Shown here: in pieces, positions 43,336 to 51,385 of the stretch | Layout: every line of letters begins with the position of its first letter | Numbering within the stretch: the stretch's first letter is position 1 | From: Bacteroidales bacterium | Lineage (GTDB): Bacteria; Bacteroidota; Bacteroidia; Bacteroidales; UBA932 | Length of the DNA: 64,000 bases | NCBI GenBank assembly: GCA_017395045.1 | Contig: JAFPWG010000001.1 | Location: 1-64,000 of the forward strand | Direction: 5' to 3' | Made by a program: the position numbers and the translations under genes | Notes under the pieces: generated by a model | What the model was told of the DNA's origin: nothing | The model's database searches: none | What the model saw: only the letters and a program-made list of their open reading frames with translations

Positions 43336-44196
43336 TCAAAACTCCAGCCCTTTGACGGCGACGCCGATGTTGACGGGATAGTGTTTCATTTCTCCCAGGG
43401 CGGTTTCCCGAAGATAACTGCTCTTTAAGAAGACATTGAAGTTCATCGTCATCTCCCAGAATCTCTTCTCTTCTTCCGGCTTTGCCAGGAAGGCTTGCAT
43501 GGCCGGTGCATCGTATCCGACGATCTGGAAGGCGATGAAGTAGCGCCCGGGCTCCAGCAGGAGGGTCTCTTCCGGTTGGATGTCGAAGTGCTGCGGGTCG
43601 TCCGAGACGGCAACGTCAAAGTATATGGGTTTATGGAGCACGTTGACGAAGGACTCTTCCTTGCCCTCGATGCGGTAGATGTTGACGGACGCGACGCAGC
43701 CGGGAATATGGTTGCTGCGAACGGAGAGCAGGATATCTTTTACAAGGAACGGTCTTTTGGCGCGGGCGATGGATCCCAGCTCCCGTCCTTGAGGATGCTC
43801 ACTTCGGAGGGCGGTACTGACGACTCCCATGTTCTTCAGTACATTCTTCCCGGGACGCACCAGATACTTTTCCTTAGCGTTCCCGCCGATAAATACGGCC
43901 GGAGGCAGCTCCTGCTCTTGCAGGACGACGACCAGGTTATCGGCAGGCCCGGTGACGGGATAGCAGGCAGGCTGATAGGAGACATGGAAAAATTCCAGCG
44001 TGTCGCAGGGAACCTCTATCTCAAAACGGCCATCGGCGGTAGAGATGGTTCCGATTTGACGTCCGGGCAGGCCGACCTGGACATATTCGACGGCTACGCC
44101 TTGTTCATTGACGATCCGCCCTTTCACCGTAACGCGCTCTTGTGCAAAGAGTAGCGCAGGCAGCAGCAGTGCTGCGGACACCAGTTCAATCCGCAT
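43336..44196 (-). CDS. Secreted CarboxypepD_reg-like protein (paralogue 1)
   Basis: The 286-residue protein has a signal peptide (about 1-19, LLFAQ). A CarboxypepD_reg-like beta-sandwich follows (VTVKGRIVNEQGVAVEYVQVGLPGRQIGTIST, about 21-95), then a second beta-rich domain with RKPF/LVKDI, NHIPGCVASVNIYRIEG and GRYFIAFQIVG strands. The domain pair occurs in Bacteroidota surface proteins; its ligand is unknown. A close paralogue lies at 50380-51243 in the opposite orientation. It overlaps the XRE-regulator gene by 11 nt, so it is likely part of that operon. Confidence 0.85.
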   Translation of the reverse strand: MRIELVSAALLLPALLFAQERVTVKGRIVNEQGVAVEYVQVGLPGRQIGTISTADGRFEIEVPCDTLEFFHVSYQPACYPVTGPADNLVVVLQEQELPPAVFIGGNAKEKYLVRPGKNVLKNMGVVSTALRSEHPQGRELGSIARAKRPFLVKDILLSVRSNHIPGCVASVNIYRIEGKEESFVNVLHKPIYFDVAVSDDPQHFDIQPEETLLLEPGRYFIAFQIVGYDAPAMQAFLAKPEEEKRFWEMTMNFNVFLKSSYLRETALGEMKHYPVNIGVAVKGLEF

Positions 44197-44428
44197 AGAT
44201 ATCGTCTTCCATCTCAGTCCCTTCCGAGTCGGGTTGATAGTCCAGGATATCGCCCGGAACGCATTCCAGCACTTGGCAGATCTTGTTGAGTGTGGTGAAG
44301 CGGATGGCGCGGCCTTTCCCCGTTTTGAGCAGGGACAGGTTGGTCATGGAGATCCCTATCTTTTCAGAGAGTTCCGAGAGTTTCATGTGCCGCTCCCAGA
44401 GCATCTTGTCGAGGTTGACGGTAATCAT
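44186..44428 (-). CDS. XRE-family (Cro/C1-type) regulator
   Basis: The 80-residue protein is a single helix-turn-helix domain: MITVNLDKMLWERHMKLSEL then EKIGISMTNLSLLKTGKGRAIRFTTLNKICQVLECVPGDIL. The acidic C-terminal tail is short. It is the typical partner of DUF2975 membrane proteins (YozG-type). Here it overlaps the DUF2975 gene by four bases upstream and the CarboxypepD_reg-like gene by 11 downstream, so it probably controls the operon. Confidence 0.92.
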   Translation of the reverse strand: MITVNLDKMLWERHMKLSELSEKIGISMTNLSLLKTGKGRAIRFTTLNKICQVLECVPGDILDYQPDSEGTEMEDDIYAD

Positions 44429-44901
44429 ATGGCGAGGCTGCTGTCTTTGGCGGTGAGGTAGGCCATCTTGTAAAGCCCGGCGAAAAGGAGGATGATGAGG
44501 GGAATCAGGATGGTGGTTGAATCGAGCATCAACGCGGATTCACCTCTCACCACAGCGTCGTAATTGCACTGGACGAAGGCGAGAAGCGCTGCGACCAGGG
44601 CCGTCCAGCGGATAAGGGAGATGTTGGATTTTGGGAAGATTTCGCCGTTCCCCAGCCCCTTGTTGATGCGATAGAGGAAGATGGAACACAGGACGAAGAG
44701 AAGCGTGACCCCGACGAAACGAGCCGCAAGGATAAAGATCTGCCAGCCTTTGATGTCCGCATTCCAGGTCAAGGGGGTGATGAAGTTGTCCAGCCATACC
44801 TGGGAGATCATCTGTATGTAGGTGTACACAAGTGTCACGCCGCTGATGGCAAGGATGGCAATGGAGAGGTTCCGGATGCTTTTTTGGGTTGAATTCTTCA
44901 T
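44425..44901 (-). CDS. DUF2975 integral membrane protein
   Basis: The 158-residue protein has four predicted helices (about 10-30, 53-75, 95-115, 130-150). The sequence between helices 2 and 3 (LYRINKGLGNGEIFPKSNISLIRW) is the conserved DUF2975 signature. Genes of this family are usually followed by an XRE regulator, as here, and the pair may form a membrane-linked switch. Function is unknown. It heads the operon from the promoter at 44933-44940. Confidence 0.88.
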   Translation of the reverse strand: MKNSTQKSIRNLSIAILAISGVTLVYTYIQMISQVWLDNFITPLTWNADIKGWQIFILAARFVGVTLLFVLCSIFLYRINKGLGNGEIFPKSNISLIRWTALVAALLAFVQCNYDAVVRGESALMLDSTTILIPLIILLFAGLYKMAYLTAKDSSLAI

Positions 44902-44932
44902 GTCGTTGTCTTTTTGTTTGCAATCCTGAAAA

Positions 44933-44940
44933 CAAAGATA
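44933..44940 (-). promoter_or_regulatory. -7 box TATCTTTG for the DUF2975 operon
   Basis: A perfect match on the minus strand, 31 nt before the ATG at 44901. Confidence 0.7.
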
Positions 44941-45023
44941 ATGCCAATTTTACGAAAAACATAAAAATACTTTACGAATTACATAAAATTTCGAACGCGT
45001 ATCAATATGCCGTGGAAAACCCG

Positions 45024-45031
45024 TATATTTG
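45024..45031 (+). promoter_or_regulatory. -7 box TATATTTG for the AraC-type gene
   Basis: The box is perfect, 24 nt before the ATG. The preceding bases GCCGTGGAA resemble the promoter repeats at 51.3 and 52.8 kb. Confidence 0.7.
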
Positions 45032-45055
45032 TCTCCGTAAACCAAGGTTTTCGAT

Positions 45056-45874
45056 ATGGAAATCAATCAAGTGTTCCCCCCTCAGGCACAATGGAACCTG
45101 GGAACTGACCTTTCGTCCATTTCGTTTTTCATCCGGAGGATAGACACGTCCGGATACGTCAAGGCTTCAGAGGTTCCTGAGGTCCGGTTTCCGCTGATCA
45201 GTTTTATCTATGTCGTTGCCGGGGAGATTCTCGTAGAAGCCGACGGCATCCCGTACCTTTGCCAGCCGGGACATATCCTGCTGGTTCCGCAGCGTTGTCC
45301 CTTCCTGACCCGTTATTACCGGAATGTCATTGGTTATTCGGGAGGATTCGCCCCGTCCATACTCACGGATGCCAAGCCCCTGAGATTCCTTTCCACTCCG
45401 CTTCACCAGGGATTCTGGTTCGATGAGGGGGCCTTTGTGGGAGAACTGTTCAATATGCTGGCCACTTCTTTCGAAAAAGGGGACCGGGTATTTGTGGAAA
45501 AGGGGCTGGACCTGCTTCTTTCGCGTATCAAGCCGGGTCAGGAGACCGCGTTGCCCTCCGCCGTGAGCCGTTTCTTCGAATCCGTCTTCGATGTTGAGCG
45601 GACGAGCGGGCCCATCGCCTCCTATGCCGCCGAAATCGGCATCAGCGAGAATTACCTGAGCCGTCTGGTGAAGAATGCTACAGGCCGCAGTGCGGGCTCC
45701 TGGATTGACATCGTCCGCATCCAGCGGGCCAAGCGCCTCTTGTCCGACACGAGGCTTCCCGTCATTGATATTGCGGCTGCCATAGGTGTGGAGGATCAGT
45801 CCTACTTTTCCCGCATTTTTAAGAAAGGTACCGGTCTGACGCCCACTGCTTTCCGTAAGAAGATGCAAGGATAA
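45056..45874 (+). CDS. AraC-family transcriptional regulator
   Basis: The 272-residue protein has an N-terminal cupin-like sensor domain (about 20-110, with the turn GEILVEADGIPYLCQPGHILLVP). A C-terminal HTH_18 domain (about 175-272) has the two helix-turn-helix units ASYAAEIGISENYLSRLVKN and PVIDIAAAIGVEDQSYFSRIFKK and the final LTPTAFRKK. It probably activates genes in response to a small ligand. The DUF4491 gene downstream is not clearly its target. Confidence 0.93.
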   Translation: MEINQVFPPQAQWNLGTDLSSISFFIRRIDTSGYVKASEVPEVRFPLISFIYVVAGEILVEADGIPYLCQPGHILLVPQRCPFLTRYYRNVIGYSGGFAPSILTDAKPLRFLSTPLHQGFWFDEGAFVGELFNMLATSFEKGDRVFVEKGLDLLLSRIKPGQETALPSAVSRFFESVFDVERTSGPIASYAAEIGISENYLSRLVKNATGRSAGSWIDIVRIQRAKRLLSDTRLPVIDIAAAIGVEDQSYFSRIFKKGTGLTPTAFRKKMQG

Positions 45875-45948
45875 TCCTAATTCTTTTCCGTACCGGCCTA
45901 AATATTCTCGTCTGTTTTTCCGAATTTTGCATCTGAAAAGCAAATCGT

Positions 45949-46272
45949 ATGAATCTTCATGGCATCCTTGTCGGCGCGGCCGTGTTCCTGAGCATCGGCA
46001 TCTGTCATCCCCTGGTCATCAAAATGGAGTACCGGTGGGGAAGGAAAAGCTGGTGGATGTGGCTGGTGGCGGGCGTGGCGTTTTGCGCGCTCTCCCTGTT
46101 TGTCAGGAACGATATCCTGTCCATCGTGATCGGCGGCTTCGCCTTCTGCTGTCTCTGGGGCATCCATGAGATGTTCCTCCAGGAAAAGCGGGTTCTGCGC
46201 GGTTGGTTCCCGGAGAATCCGGCACGGCACGCGTACTACGAAAAGAGGCGAAAGGAGAAGGGGATTATCTGA
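45949..46272 (+). CDS. DUF4491 small membrane protein
   Basis: The 107-residue protein has three predicted helices (about 3-22, 37-53, 57-75). The conserved stretch ICHPLVIKMEYRWGRKSWWMW and the later WGIHEMFLQEKRVLRGWFPENP mark DUF4491, a Bacteroidota family of unknown function. The Glu/Trp/Lys-rich tail is cytoplasmic. Its end overlaps the convergent flavoprotein gene by eight bases. Confidence 0.88.
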   Translation: MNLHGILVGAAVFLSIGICHPLVIKMEYRWGRKSWWMWLVAGVAFCALSLFVRNDILSIVIGGFAFCCLWGIHEMFLQEKRVLRGWFPENPARHAYYEKRRKEKGII

Positions 46273-46987
46273 TAAAGTTCATCCCCTTCCAGGGCTCGTC
46301 AGCCCGTCCCGGTGCCGGTTCTCCGCCGGTAGCCTTGAGCAGCCAGGCCATATTGTTGGCCAATGTGCGCATGGTCTGGAGACCTTCCGTGTCCAGCGAT
46401 GCCTGACCTGGGGCGGCACCATAGACGATGTTCCAGTACTGGGATGCCACCACGGGCATATTCATCATTTGGAAGGGCATGTTCAGCGTCTCGAACGAGG
46501 CGGTGGCTCCTCCTCGGCGACAGACGGCGACCGCCGCCGCAGGCTTGCCGGAAATGCTGGCCCCATTGGAATAGAATGCTCTTTGGATGACGCTGAGAAC
46601 GGCCCCGTTCGGCTGGCCGTAATAGACGGGCGATCCCACGATCAGGGCGTCGGCTTCGGAAAACTTCTCGCTGATGCGGTTGCAGACATCATCGTCAAAG
46701 ACGCACTTTCCGGGGTTCCGGGCGCATCCCCCGCAAGAGATACAACCCCGGACAGCCTTGTTGCCGATCCAGACAATCTCACTGTCAATGCCGTTGACGG
46801 TCAGTTGCTTGGCGATTTCGCCCAAAGCGATGGCCGTGTTGCCCTTCTGGTGCGGGCTACCGTTGATCATCAGTACCTTCATGGTTTTTCCATTCTTGTA
46901 ATTTGCCAATGCCCCGACGCCCGTGACCGACAGGAATGCACCGCCTGCCGCCATGGCCGATCTCTCGATGAAAACTCTGCGATCCAT
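46265..46987 (-). CDS. Flavodoxin-like NAD(P)H-dependent oxidoreductase with a Tat-like leader
   Basis: The 240-residue protein carries an FMN-binding flavodoxin-like fold. The phosphate loop is VLMINGSPHQKGNT (about 39-51), and a possible Fe-S site CISCGGCARNPGKC follows near 80-93. Family members are iron-sulfur flavoproteins or FMN-dependent NAD(P)H reductases. The N-terminal 35 residues (MDRRVFIERSAMAAGGAFLSVTG) look like a twin-arginine export signal, so the protein may be periplasmic. An internal ATG at residue 36 would yield a normal cytoplasmic form. Confidence 0.82.
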   Translation of the reverse strand: MDRRVFIERSAMAAGGAFLSVTGVGALANYKNGKTMKVLMINGSPHQKGNTAIALGEIAKQLTVNGIDSEIVWIGNKAVRGCISCGGCARNPGKCVFDDDVCNRISEKFSEADALIVGSPVYYGQPNGAVLSVIQRAFYSNGASISGKPAAAVAVCRRGGATASFETLNMPFQMMNMPVVASQYWNIVYGAAPGQASLDTEGLQTMRTLANNMAWLLKATGGEPAPGRADEPWKGMNFIR

Positions 46988-47106
46988 ATTCTGAAGACTT
47001 GCTGGACGCTAAGTTAGCAATTTTACCCAATCCGTCCAAAACGTCTAGTCTGCCGGCGATTGAAATCAATTGTTACATAACGGTTGTTATTTTATGAAAA
47101 GATACT

Positions 47107-47114
47107 TATATTTG
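47107..47114 (+). promoter_or_regulatory. -7 box TATATTTG for the TetR-transglutaminase pair
   Basis: A TAnnTTTG match, 21 nt before the TetR ATG. Confidence 0.7.
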
Positions 47115-47135
47115 TGTCCATAACCATCGGACACC

Positions 47136-47723
47136 ATGCCGAAAGCCATATCTTTTACCAGGGAAAAAATCACCCGGGCCGTCATCGACATCATCCGAAG
47201 TGACGGTTCTGAATCCCTTACATCCCGTGCAATCGCCAGGAGATTAGGGTGTTCCGTTACCCCGCTGTTCCGGGAATACAGGAATATGGAGGAAATCCAT
47301 GCTGATGCCCGGAAAGCCGCGGAGATGCTTTTTTCTGATTTCCTGGCCGACGCCAGCCTATATGAGCCGGCGTTCAAGGAATTCGGTATCAGGCTGATTC
47401 GTTTTTCCAGGGAAGAGCCCAACCTTTTCCGCTATCTGTTCCTGGAGAAAGGCGGCAGCAGTGAAATTGCCCATGCCATCGGACGGGAATGCCTGAAGCA
47501 GACGGAGTCCACATTCGAACTGACTCCGGAGCAGTCCGACCGGATTTTCAACCAGGTGTGGACATTCGCCTGCGGCCTTGCCGCTCTCTGCAGCAAGAGT
47601 CCGGAGGTTTACACCGATGGACTCGTTTCCCAGATGCTGTCCACGCAGTTCATGGCCCAGTTGATTCTGATCAAGTCGGAACACCGGGTCGTCAGTATTG
47701 AACCAATGCGCAAGCAAAGATGA
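47136..47723 (+). CDS. TetR-family transcriptional regulator
   Basis: The 195-residue protein has an N-terminal TetR HTH (about 8-54; REKITRAVIDIIRSDGSESL and IARRLGCSVTPLFREYRNME) and a helical C-terminal ligand/dimer domain. The pattern matches TetR-type regulators of unknown ligand. Its stop overlaps the ATG of a transglutaminase-like gene (ATGA), so the regulator probably controls that gene. Confidence 0.9.
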   Translation: MPKAISFTREKITRAVIDIIRSDGSESLTSRAIARRLGCSVTPLFREYRNMEEIHADARKAAEMLFSDFLADASLYEPAFKEFGIRLIRFSREEPNLFRYLFLEKGGSSEIAHAIGRECLKQTESTFELTPEQSDRIFNQVWTFACGLAALCSKSPEVYTDGLVSQMLSTQFMAQLILIKSEHRVVSIEPMRKQR

Positions 47724-48622
47724 AGAAGTTTTTCAACGTATGCCGGAATGTATTGGCTGTCATCGGCCTCATTGCCGTGCTCGCGGTTGTCCTGTACTTT
47801 TGCAGAAAACCCTACTTCGAAATAGATGTCTATCCAAGCTATCTGGCCAGGATGGAGAAGTATGTGGATCTGCTCCGCACTTCCGGTCCTTTTGCAAAGG
47901 ACACGGCCTCTTACAGCATCAGGATCATCCAGGATACGGTCAGGGCGAAAGAGATCCGGGATTATTTCCGTCTGGACACGCTGTATGCCCCTGATGCGGA
48001 TACCTGGACGAAGGCGCTCGCCATCGGCAAGTTCGTCGCGGCCAACATCCCGCATGACAATCAGAGAGTGTATCCGGAACAGGTCAATGCCATCGGCCTT
48101 TGGGAGTATACCCGGAATGTGGCCCCGGCTTTCAATTGCCGCCTGCACAGCATCCTGACCTTTGAACTGATGCTTGCCGCCGGATTGGACGCCAGGTTCA
48201 TCACTTGTCTGCCGGAGGACCGGGACGACAATGACTGCCACGTCGTCAACGAAGTCTGGCTACCGGAATCGGGCAAGTGGGCGATGGTCGATACGGACGA
48301 GAAGCGCTATGTCTCTGACCTGGATGGCGTCCCTCTGTCGCTCAGGGAGATCAGGGAGCATTTCATCTCCGGGGAGAAAATGCTGCTCTATCCTTCATTT
48401 GAGAAGGGGAGCACCCGGAAGGATGACTATTACGCCTATCTGGCCAAGAACACCTATTGGTTCTCCTGCTGGGGTGAACTGTCTTACTATCAGGAGGATC
48501 TAAGCCATGAGGATGTGATTCGCGACCATTATGTCGCTCTGGTCCCGCCGGGCTTTGAACCGTTTGGCAGCGGCAATCTGGTCACGACGGACGCCGACCG
48601 CTTCTGGGCGCCCCCTAGATAG
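47720..48622 (+). CDS. Membrane-anchored transglutaminase-like protein
   Basis: The 300-residue protein has an N-terminal helix (about 11-27) and an extracytoplasmic transglutaminase-like domain. The catalytic triad is visible: Cys140 in PAFNCRLHS, His174 in DCHVVNEVWL and Asp191 in WAMVDTDE. The family includes peptidases and crosslinking enzymes; the activity here is unknown. It overlaps the TetR gene by four bases. The C-terminal tail is Pro/Gly-rich (VPPGFEPFGSGNL). Confidence 0.87.
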   Translation: MKKFFNVCRNVLAVIGLIAVLAVVLYFCRKPYFEIDVYPSYLARMEKYVDLLRTSGPFAKDTASYSIRIIQDTVRAKEIRDYFRLDTLYAPDADTWTKALAIGKFVAANIPHDNQRVYPEQVNAIGLWEYTRNVAPAFNCRLHSILTFELMLAAGLDARFITCLPEDRDDNDCHVVNEVWLPESGKWAMVDTDEKRYVSDLDGVPLSLREIREHFISGEKMLLYPSFEKGSTRKDDYYAYLAKNTYWFSCWGELSYYQEDLSHEDVIRDHYVALVPPGFEPFGSGNLVTTDADRFWAPPR

Positions 48623-48659
48623 CGGGGAATGACGAAACCACGACTGAAAACATTAAACT

Positions 48660-49292
48660 ATGAAAATCAGACTTGAGAAACCCGAAGATTACCGCGCCGT
48701 GGAAAACCTCACGCGGGAGGCTTTTTGGAATGTGTATCGCCCCGGTTGCTGGGAGCATTTCGTTTTGAACCGATACCGGAACAATCCGGATTTCATCCCG
48801 GAGCTGGATTTCGTGATGGAGGAGGATGGCCGTCTGATCGGCCACGTGATGTTCTCCAAGGCGGAATTGGTCATGAACGACGGCTCCCGGAAGCCTTCCT
48901 GGACCTTTGGCCCCATCAGCATCCATCCGGACTATAAACGGAAGGGGTATGGACTGCAGCTGCTTCAGCATGCCCTGGAGGAAGCCCGCAAGATGGGTGT
49001 CGGTTTCCTGTGTATGGAAGGGAATATCGACTTTTACAAGCACGCAGGCTTCGTCTTCGCCAGCCGATTCAAGATCCATTATCACGACTTCCCCAAGGAG
49101 GAAGAGGTCCCGTTCTTCCTGGCCCAGGAACTCATCCCCGGCTGGCTCGCCGCCCAGGGAATCGGGGAAGCGACCTATTGCCCGCCCCAGGGCTATTTTG
49201 TCGCCAATGAGGATCCGGAAGCGTTCGAGGCGTACGATGCCACGTTCCCGAAGAAGGAAAGACTCCGGCTTCCGGGGCAATTGGATTTCTAA
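48660..49292 (+). CDS. GNAT-family N-acetyltransferase
   Basis: The 210-residue protein has a GNAT fold. The acetyl-CoA motif A is ISIHPDYKRKGYGLQLLQHALEEARKMG (about 86-115), and the motif B strand is FLCMEGNIDFYKHAGFVFAS. The sequence LENLTREAFWNVYRPGC-like start resembles YhbS-type acetyltransferases. Acceptor unknown. It starts 37 nt after the transglutaminase-like gene without a clear promoter. Confidence 0.9.
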   Translation: MKIRLEKPEDYRAVENLTREAFWNVYRPGCWEHFVLNRYRNNPDFIPELDFVMEEDGRLIGHVMFSKAELVMNDGSRKPSWTFGPISIHPDYKRKGYGLQLLQHALEEARKMGVGFLCMEGNIDFYKHAGFVFASRFKIHYHDFPKEEEVPFFLAQELIPGWLAAQGIGEATYCPPQGYFVANEDPEAFEAYDATFPKKERLRLPGQLDF

Positions 49293-49313
49293 ACAGGAAA
49301 CAATTTATCAGAT

Positions 49314-49583
49314 ATGGAACAGAAGTTTTGCCAGAGCTGCGGAATGCCGCTCACGGAGGAGCTCCTCGGCACCAATGCCGACGGAAGCAAGAATGAGGAT
49401 TACTGCATCTACTGCTACAAGGACGGCCACTTCTTGCAGGACTGCACGATGGACGAAATGATCGAGCACTGCGCCCAGTTCGTGGACGAAGTCAACAAGA
49501 ATCTGCCCCGACCGATTACGAAAGAAGAGTATAAGGAGCAGATGCGGCAGTATTTCCCTTCTCTGAAGCGCTGGAGACAGTAA
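49314..49583 (+). CDS. Zinc-ribbon protein (stand-alone)
   Basis: The 89-residue protein is a zf-ribbon_2 type zinc ribbon. Metal ligands are CQSCGMPL near the start and the pair YCIYCYKDG, and the helix TMDEMIEHCAQFVDEVNKN is conserved. It is closely related to the first 80 residues of the PPOX fusion protein encoded at 53291-54019. Function unknown. It follows the GNAT gene by 21 nt. Confidence 0.9.
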   Translation: MEQKFCQSCGMPLTEELLGTNADGSKNEDYCIYCYKDGHFLQDCTMDEMIEHCAQFVDEVNKNLPRPITKEEYKEQMRQYFPSLKRWRQ

Positions 49584-49628
49584 TCCTGCCCGCCTTGCTC
49601 TGAGAAGACGACGGCAGCACTGCCGGCA

Positions 49629-50102
49629 TCAACCCTCGTCGAGCGAGATGCTTTCGATTCTCAGGCGCACGGTTCCGGAAGGGACCTGGGCCTCGGCGAC
49701 CTCGCCGACCTTCTTGCCCATCAGGGCGGCGCCGATCGGGGATTTCAGCGAAATCTTGCCAGCCGCGAGGTCCATCTCGTGGGGACTGACAATCTTGAAT
49801 CCCATGCGGGTATTTGTCGAGAGGTTCATGAATTCGACCCGGCTCAGAAGGCAGACCCTGTCTTTGGGGAGGACGTCGGGGTCGACCACGCGGGAATGCT
49901 CCAGGACCTTCTGCAGGAAACGGATACGGCTGATGGTCTTCGCTTGGATGCGCCTTGCTTCCCGGTATCCCGCATTCTCGCTCAGGTCCCCCTGGGCGCG
50001 AGCTTCCGCAAGGTCGTCCTTCACCTTGGGGTAGACCTCGTCGATCAGATGCTTCAACTCGGCTGCAATCTCGTCGTATCGTTGCTTTGACAGGTATTCC
50101 AT
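49629..50102 (-). CDS. greA: Transcription elongation factor GreA
   Basis: GreA rescues backtracked RNA polymerase by inducing transcript cleavage. The 157-residue protein has the N-terminal coiled-coil (about 1-75) with the acidic tip motif DLSENAGY at 39-46, and an FKBP-like C-terminal domain with the SPIGAALMGKKVGE signature. The -7 box at 50107-50114 lies only four bases before the ATG, so the mRNA is probably leaderless. It is convergent with the zinc-ribbon gene. Confidence 0.95.
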   Translation of the reverse strand: MEYLSKQRYDEIAAELKHLIDEVYPKVKDDLAEARAQGDLSENAGYREARRIQAKTISRIRFLQKVLEHSRVVDPDVLPKDRVCLLSRVEFMNLSTNTRMGFKIVSPHEMDLAAGKISLKSPIGAALMGKKVGEVAEAQVPSGTVRLRIESISLDEG

Positions 50103-50106
50103 GGCT

Positions 50107-50114
50107 CAAATGTA
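50107..50114 (-). promoter_or_regulatory. -7 box TACATTTG placed 4 nt before the greA ATG
   Basis: TAnnTTTG on the minus strand with an exceptionally short gap to the start codon. Confidence 0.6.
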
Positions 50115-50133
50115 CGCATTTTCCGGCAAATGA

Positions 50134-50328
50134 GACCTTTTGGATCCGAAGATTCTGAGCCTCTGCTTCATCGAGAATGTGGTGAGGAATCCGCGCATCA
50201 TCATCGGGGACTAAACCTATCACGATGACAAGGACGGTGCGGACCGGTTTGAGAAACACGTAACGCACTTTGACGAATTCATCTCCTGTCTTCTGGATTT
50301 GAAATGGTGGGACGTTTCGGTGCTTTGA
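50134..50328 (+). pseudogene. Remnant of a Vat/CatB-type xenobiotic acetyltransferase
   Basis: Translated in one frame, the stretch reads CFIENVVRNPRIIIGD, a TAA stop at 50212-50214, then TYHDDKDGADRF, KHVTHFDEF and, fused directly, LLDLKWWDVSVL. The first part is the N-terminus of hexapeptide acetyltransferases of the Vat/CatB group, where GDYTYYDD is usual. The KWWD piece belongs near their C-terminus. So the gene has lost its central left-handed beta-helix by deletion and has a nonsense codon in the tyrosine of GDYTY. It is a clear fossil; the intact family acetylates streptogramins or chloramphenicol. Confidence 0.75.
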
Positions 50329-50379
50329 ATTGTCGTCGGCATCATCTTTGTGTTGTTCCTTGCGCCAAACGTACTAAGC

Positions 50380-51243
50380 ATGAATATCAAACTATTACTG
50401 GCATTTCTCCTTCTTCCCGTCTGTGTCCGTGCACAAGAGCGGGTCACTGTTAGAGGACGGATCGTCAATGAGAAAGGGGACCCCGTCGAATACGTGCAAG
50501 TCGGTGTCCCAAAACGCCAGATAGGTACAATCTCCACCGTGGATGGCCATTTTGAAATCGCCATACCTCCCGACACGCTCGAGTTCTTCCACGTATCGTA
50601 TAAGTCAGCCTTCTATCCCGTCACGGGTGCTGCGGAGGATGTACTCGTCGTCCTTCATGAGCAGGAGTTGCCGCCAGCCGTATCCATCGGCGGAAACACC
50701 AAGGAGAAGTACCTCGTCCGTCCCGGAGTAAAAATCAATGAACGGATCGGAGGCGCCGATTTTTATCGTCCCGGTGGCGGAGGGAAAGGCGCAGAATTGG
50801 GCTGTATCGCAAAGGTCAGGAAACCATTCCTGATCAAAGACATCCACTTCACGATCCTGGACAACCACATCCCGGGATGCGTCGCATCTGTCAACGTTTA
50901 CCGGATAGAGGGGGATTCGGAAACTTTCATCAACATACTGCACAAGCCCATCTATTTCAACATCATAGAATCTGATTCCCGACAGGAGTACCGTATCCAG
51001 CCAGAGGAGACCATCCTGCTGGAGCCTGGCAAATACTTCGTCGCGCTACAGGTTGTGGCCACCGACGACGAAGCGGTACGCAGAATCATGGAACTGCCGG
51101 AATCGGAGCGTCCCCCCCGGGCCCTTCACATGTCCACCGCCCTTTATTTCAAGAGCAGTTATGAGCGCTATTCCGCCATGGGGAAAATGGTAAAGATTCC
51201 CGTCAATATCGGTGTTGGCGTCAAAGGGCTGGAGTATCAATAA
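50380..51243 (+). CDS. Secreted CarboxypepD_reg-like protein (paralogue 2)
   Basis: The 287-residue protein has a signal peptide (about 1-19, CVRAQ) and is the close relative of the protein encoded at 43336-44196. Shared blocks include RQIGTIST, DTLEFFHVSY, EQELPPAV and NHIPGCVASVN, HKPIYF, IQPEETLLLEPG. Differences cluster in the Gly-rich loop before residue 140. It is not accompanied by DUF2975/XRE genes here. The ATG at 50380 starts the signal peptide. Function unknown. Confidence 0.85.
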   Translation: MNIKLLLAFLLLPVCVRAQERVTVRGRIVNEKGDPVEYVQVGVPKRQIGTISTVDGHFEIAIPPDTLEFFHVSYKSAFYPVTGAAEDVLVVLHEQELPPAVSIGGNTKEKYLVRPGVKINERIGGADFYRPGGGGKGAELGCIAKVRKPFLIKDIHFTILDNHIPGCVASVNVYRIEGDSETFINILHKPIYFNIIESDSRQEYRIQPEETILLEPGKYFVALQVVATDDEAVRRIMELPESERPPRALHMSTALYFKSSYERYSAMGKMVKIPVNIGVGVKGLEYQ

Positions 51244-51261
51244 TCAGCCATCTTCCCGTTT

Positions 51262-51300
51262 ATCGGGGTAGTGTATCGGAATGCTCACACAAGTTCATAG
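51262..51300. repeat. Partial copy of the intergenic 3' module
   Basis: ATCGGGG...TATCGGAATGCTCACA resembles the tail of the copies at 52589 and 57041 (CGGGG...ATCGGAATTCTCACA). A short CCCG-CGGG hairpin precedes it. It lies between paralogue 2 and the promoter repeat P1. Confidence 0.5.
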
Positions 51301-51312
51301 GTCCGGGTCATC

Positions 51313-51355
51313 CGCCGGGTTTGATTATTTGCCGTAGAATCCGTATGTTTGTTTA
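51313..51355 (+). repeat. Promoter repeat P1 (-33 TTTG at 51320, -7 TATGTTTG at 51344)
   Basis: This 43-bp segment matches P2 at 52839-52881 in 36 of 43 positions. It contains a complete promoter with 20-nt spacing. The GNAT gene ATG at 51386 lies 34 nt after the -7 box. Confidence 0.8.
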
Positions 51356-51385
51356 GTGAAAACGGAAATCATTGAATTGAGTCCC

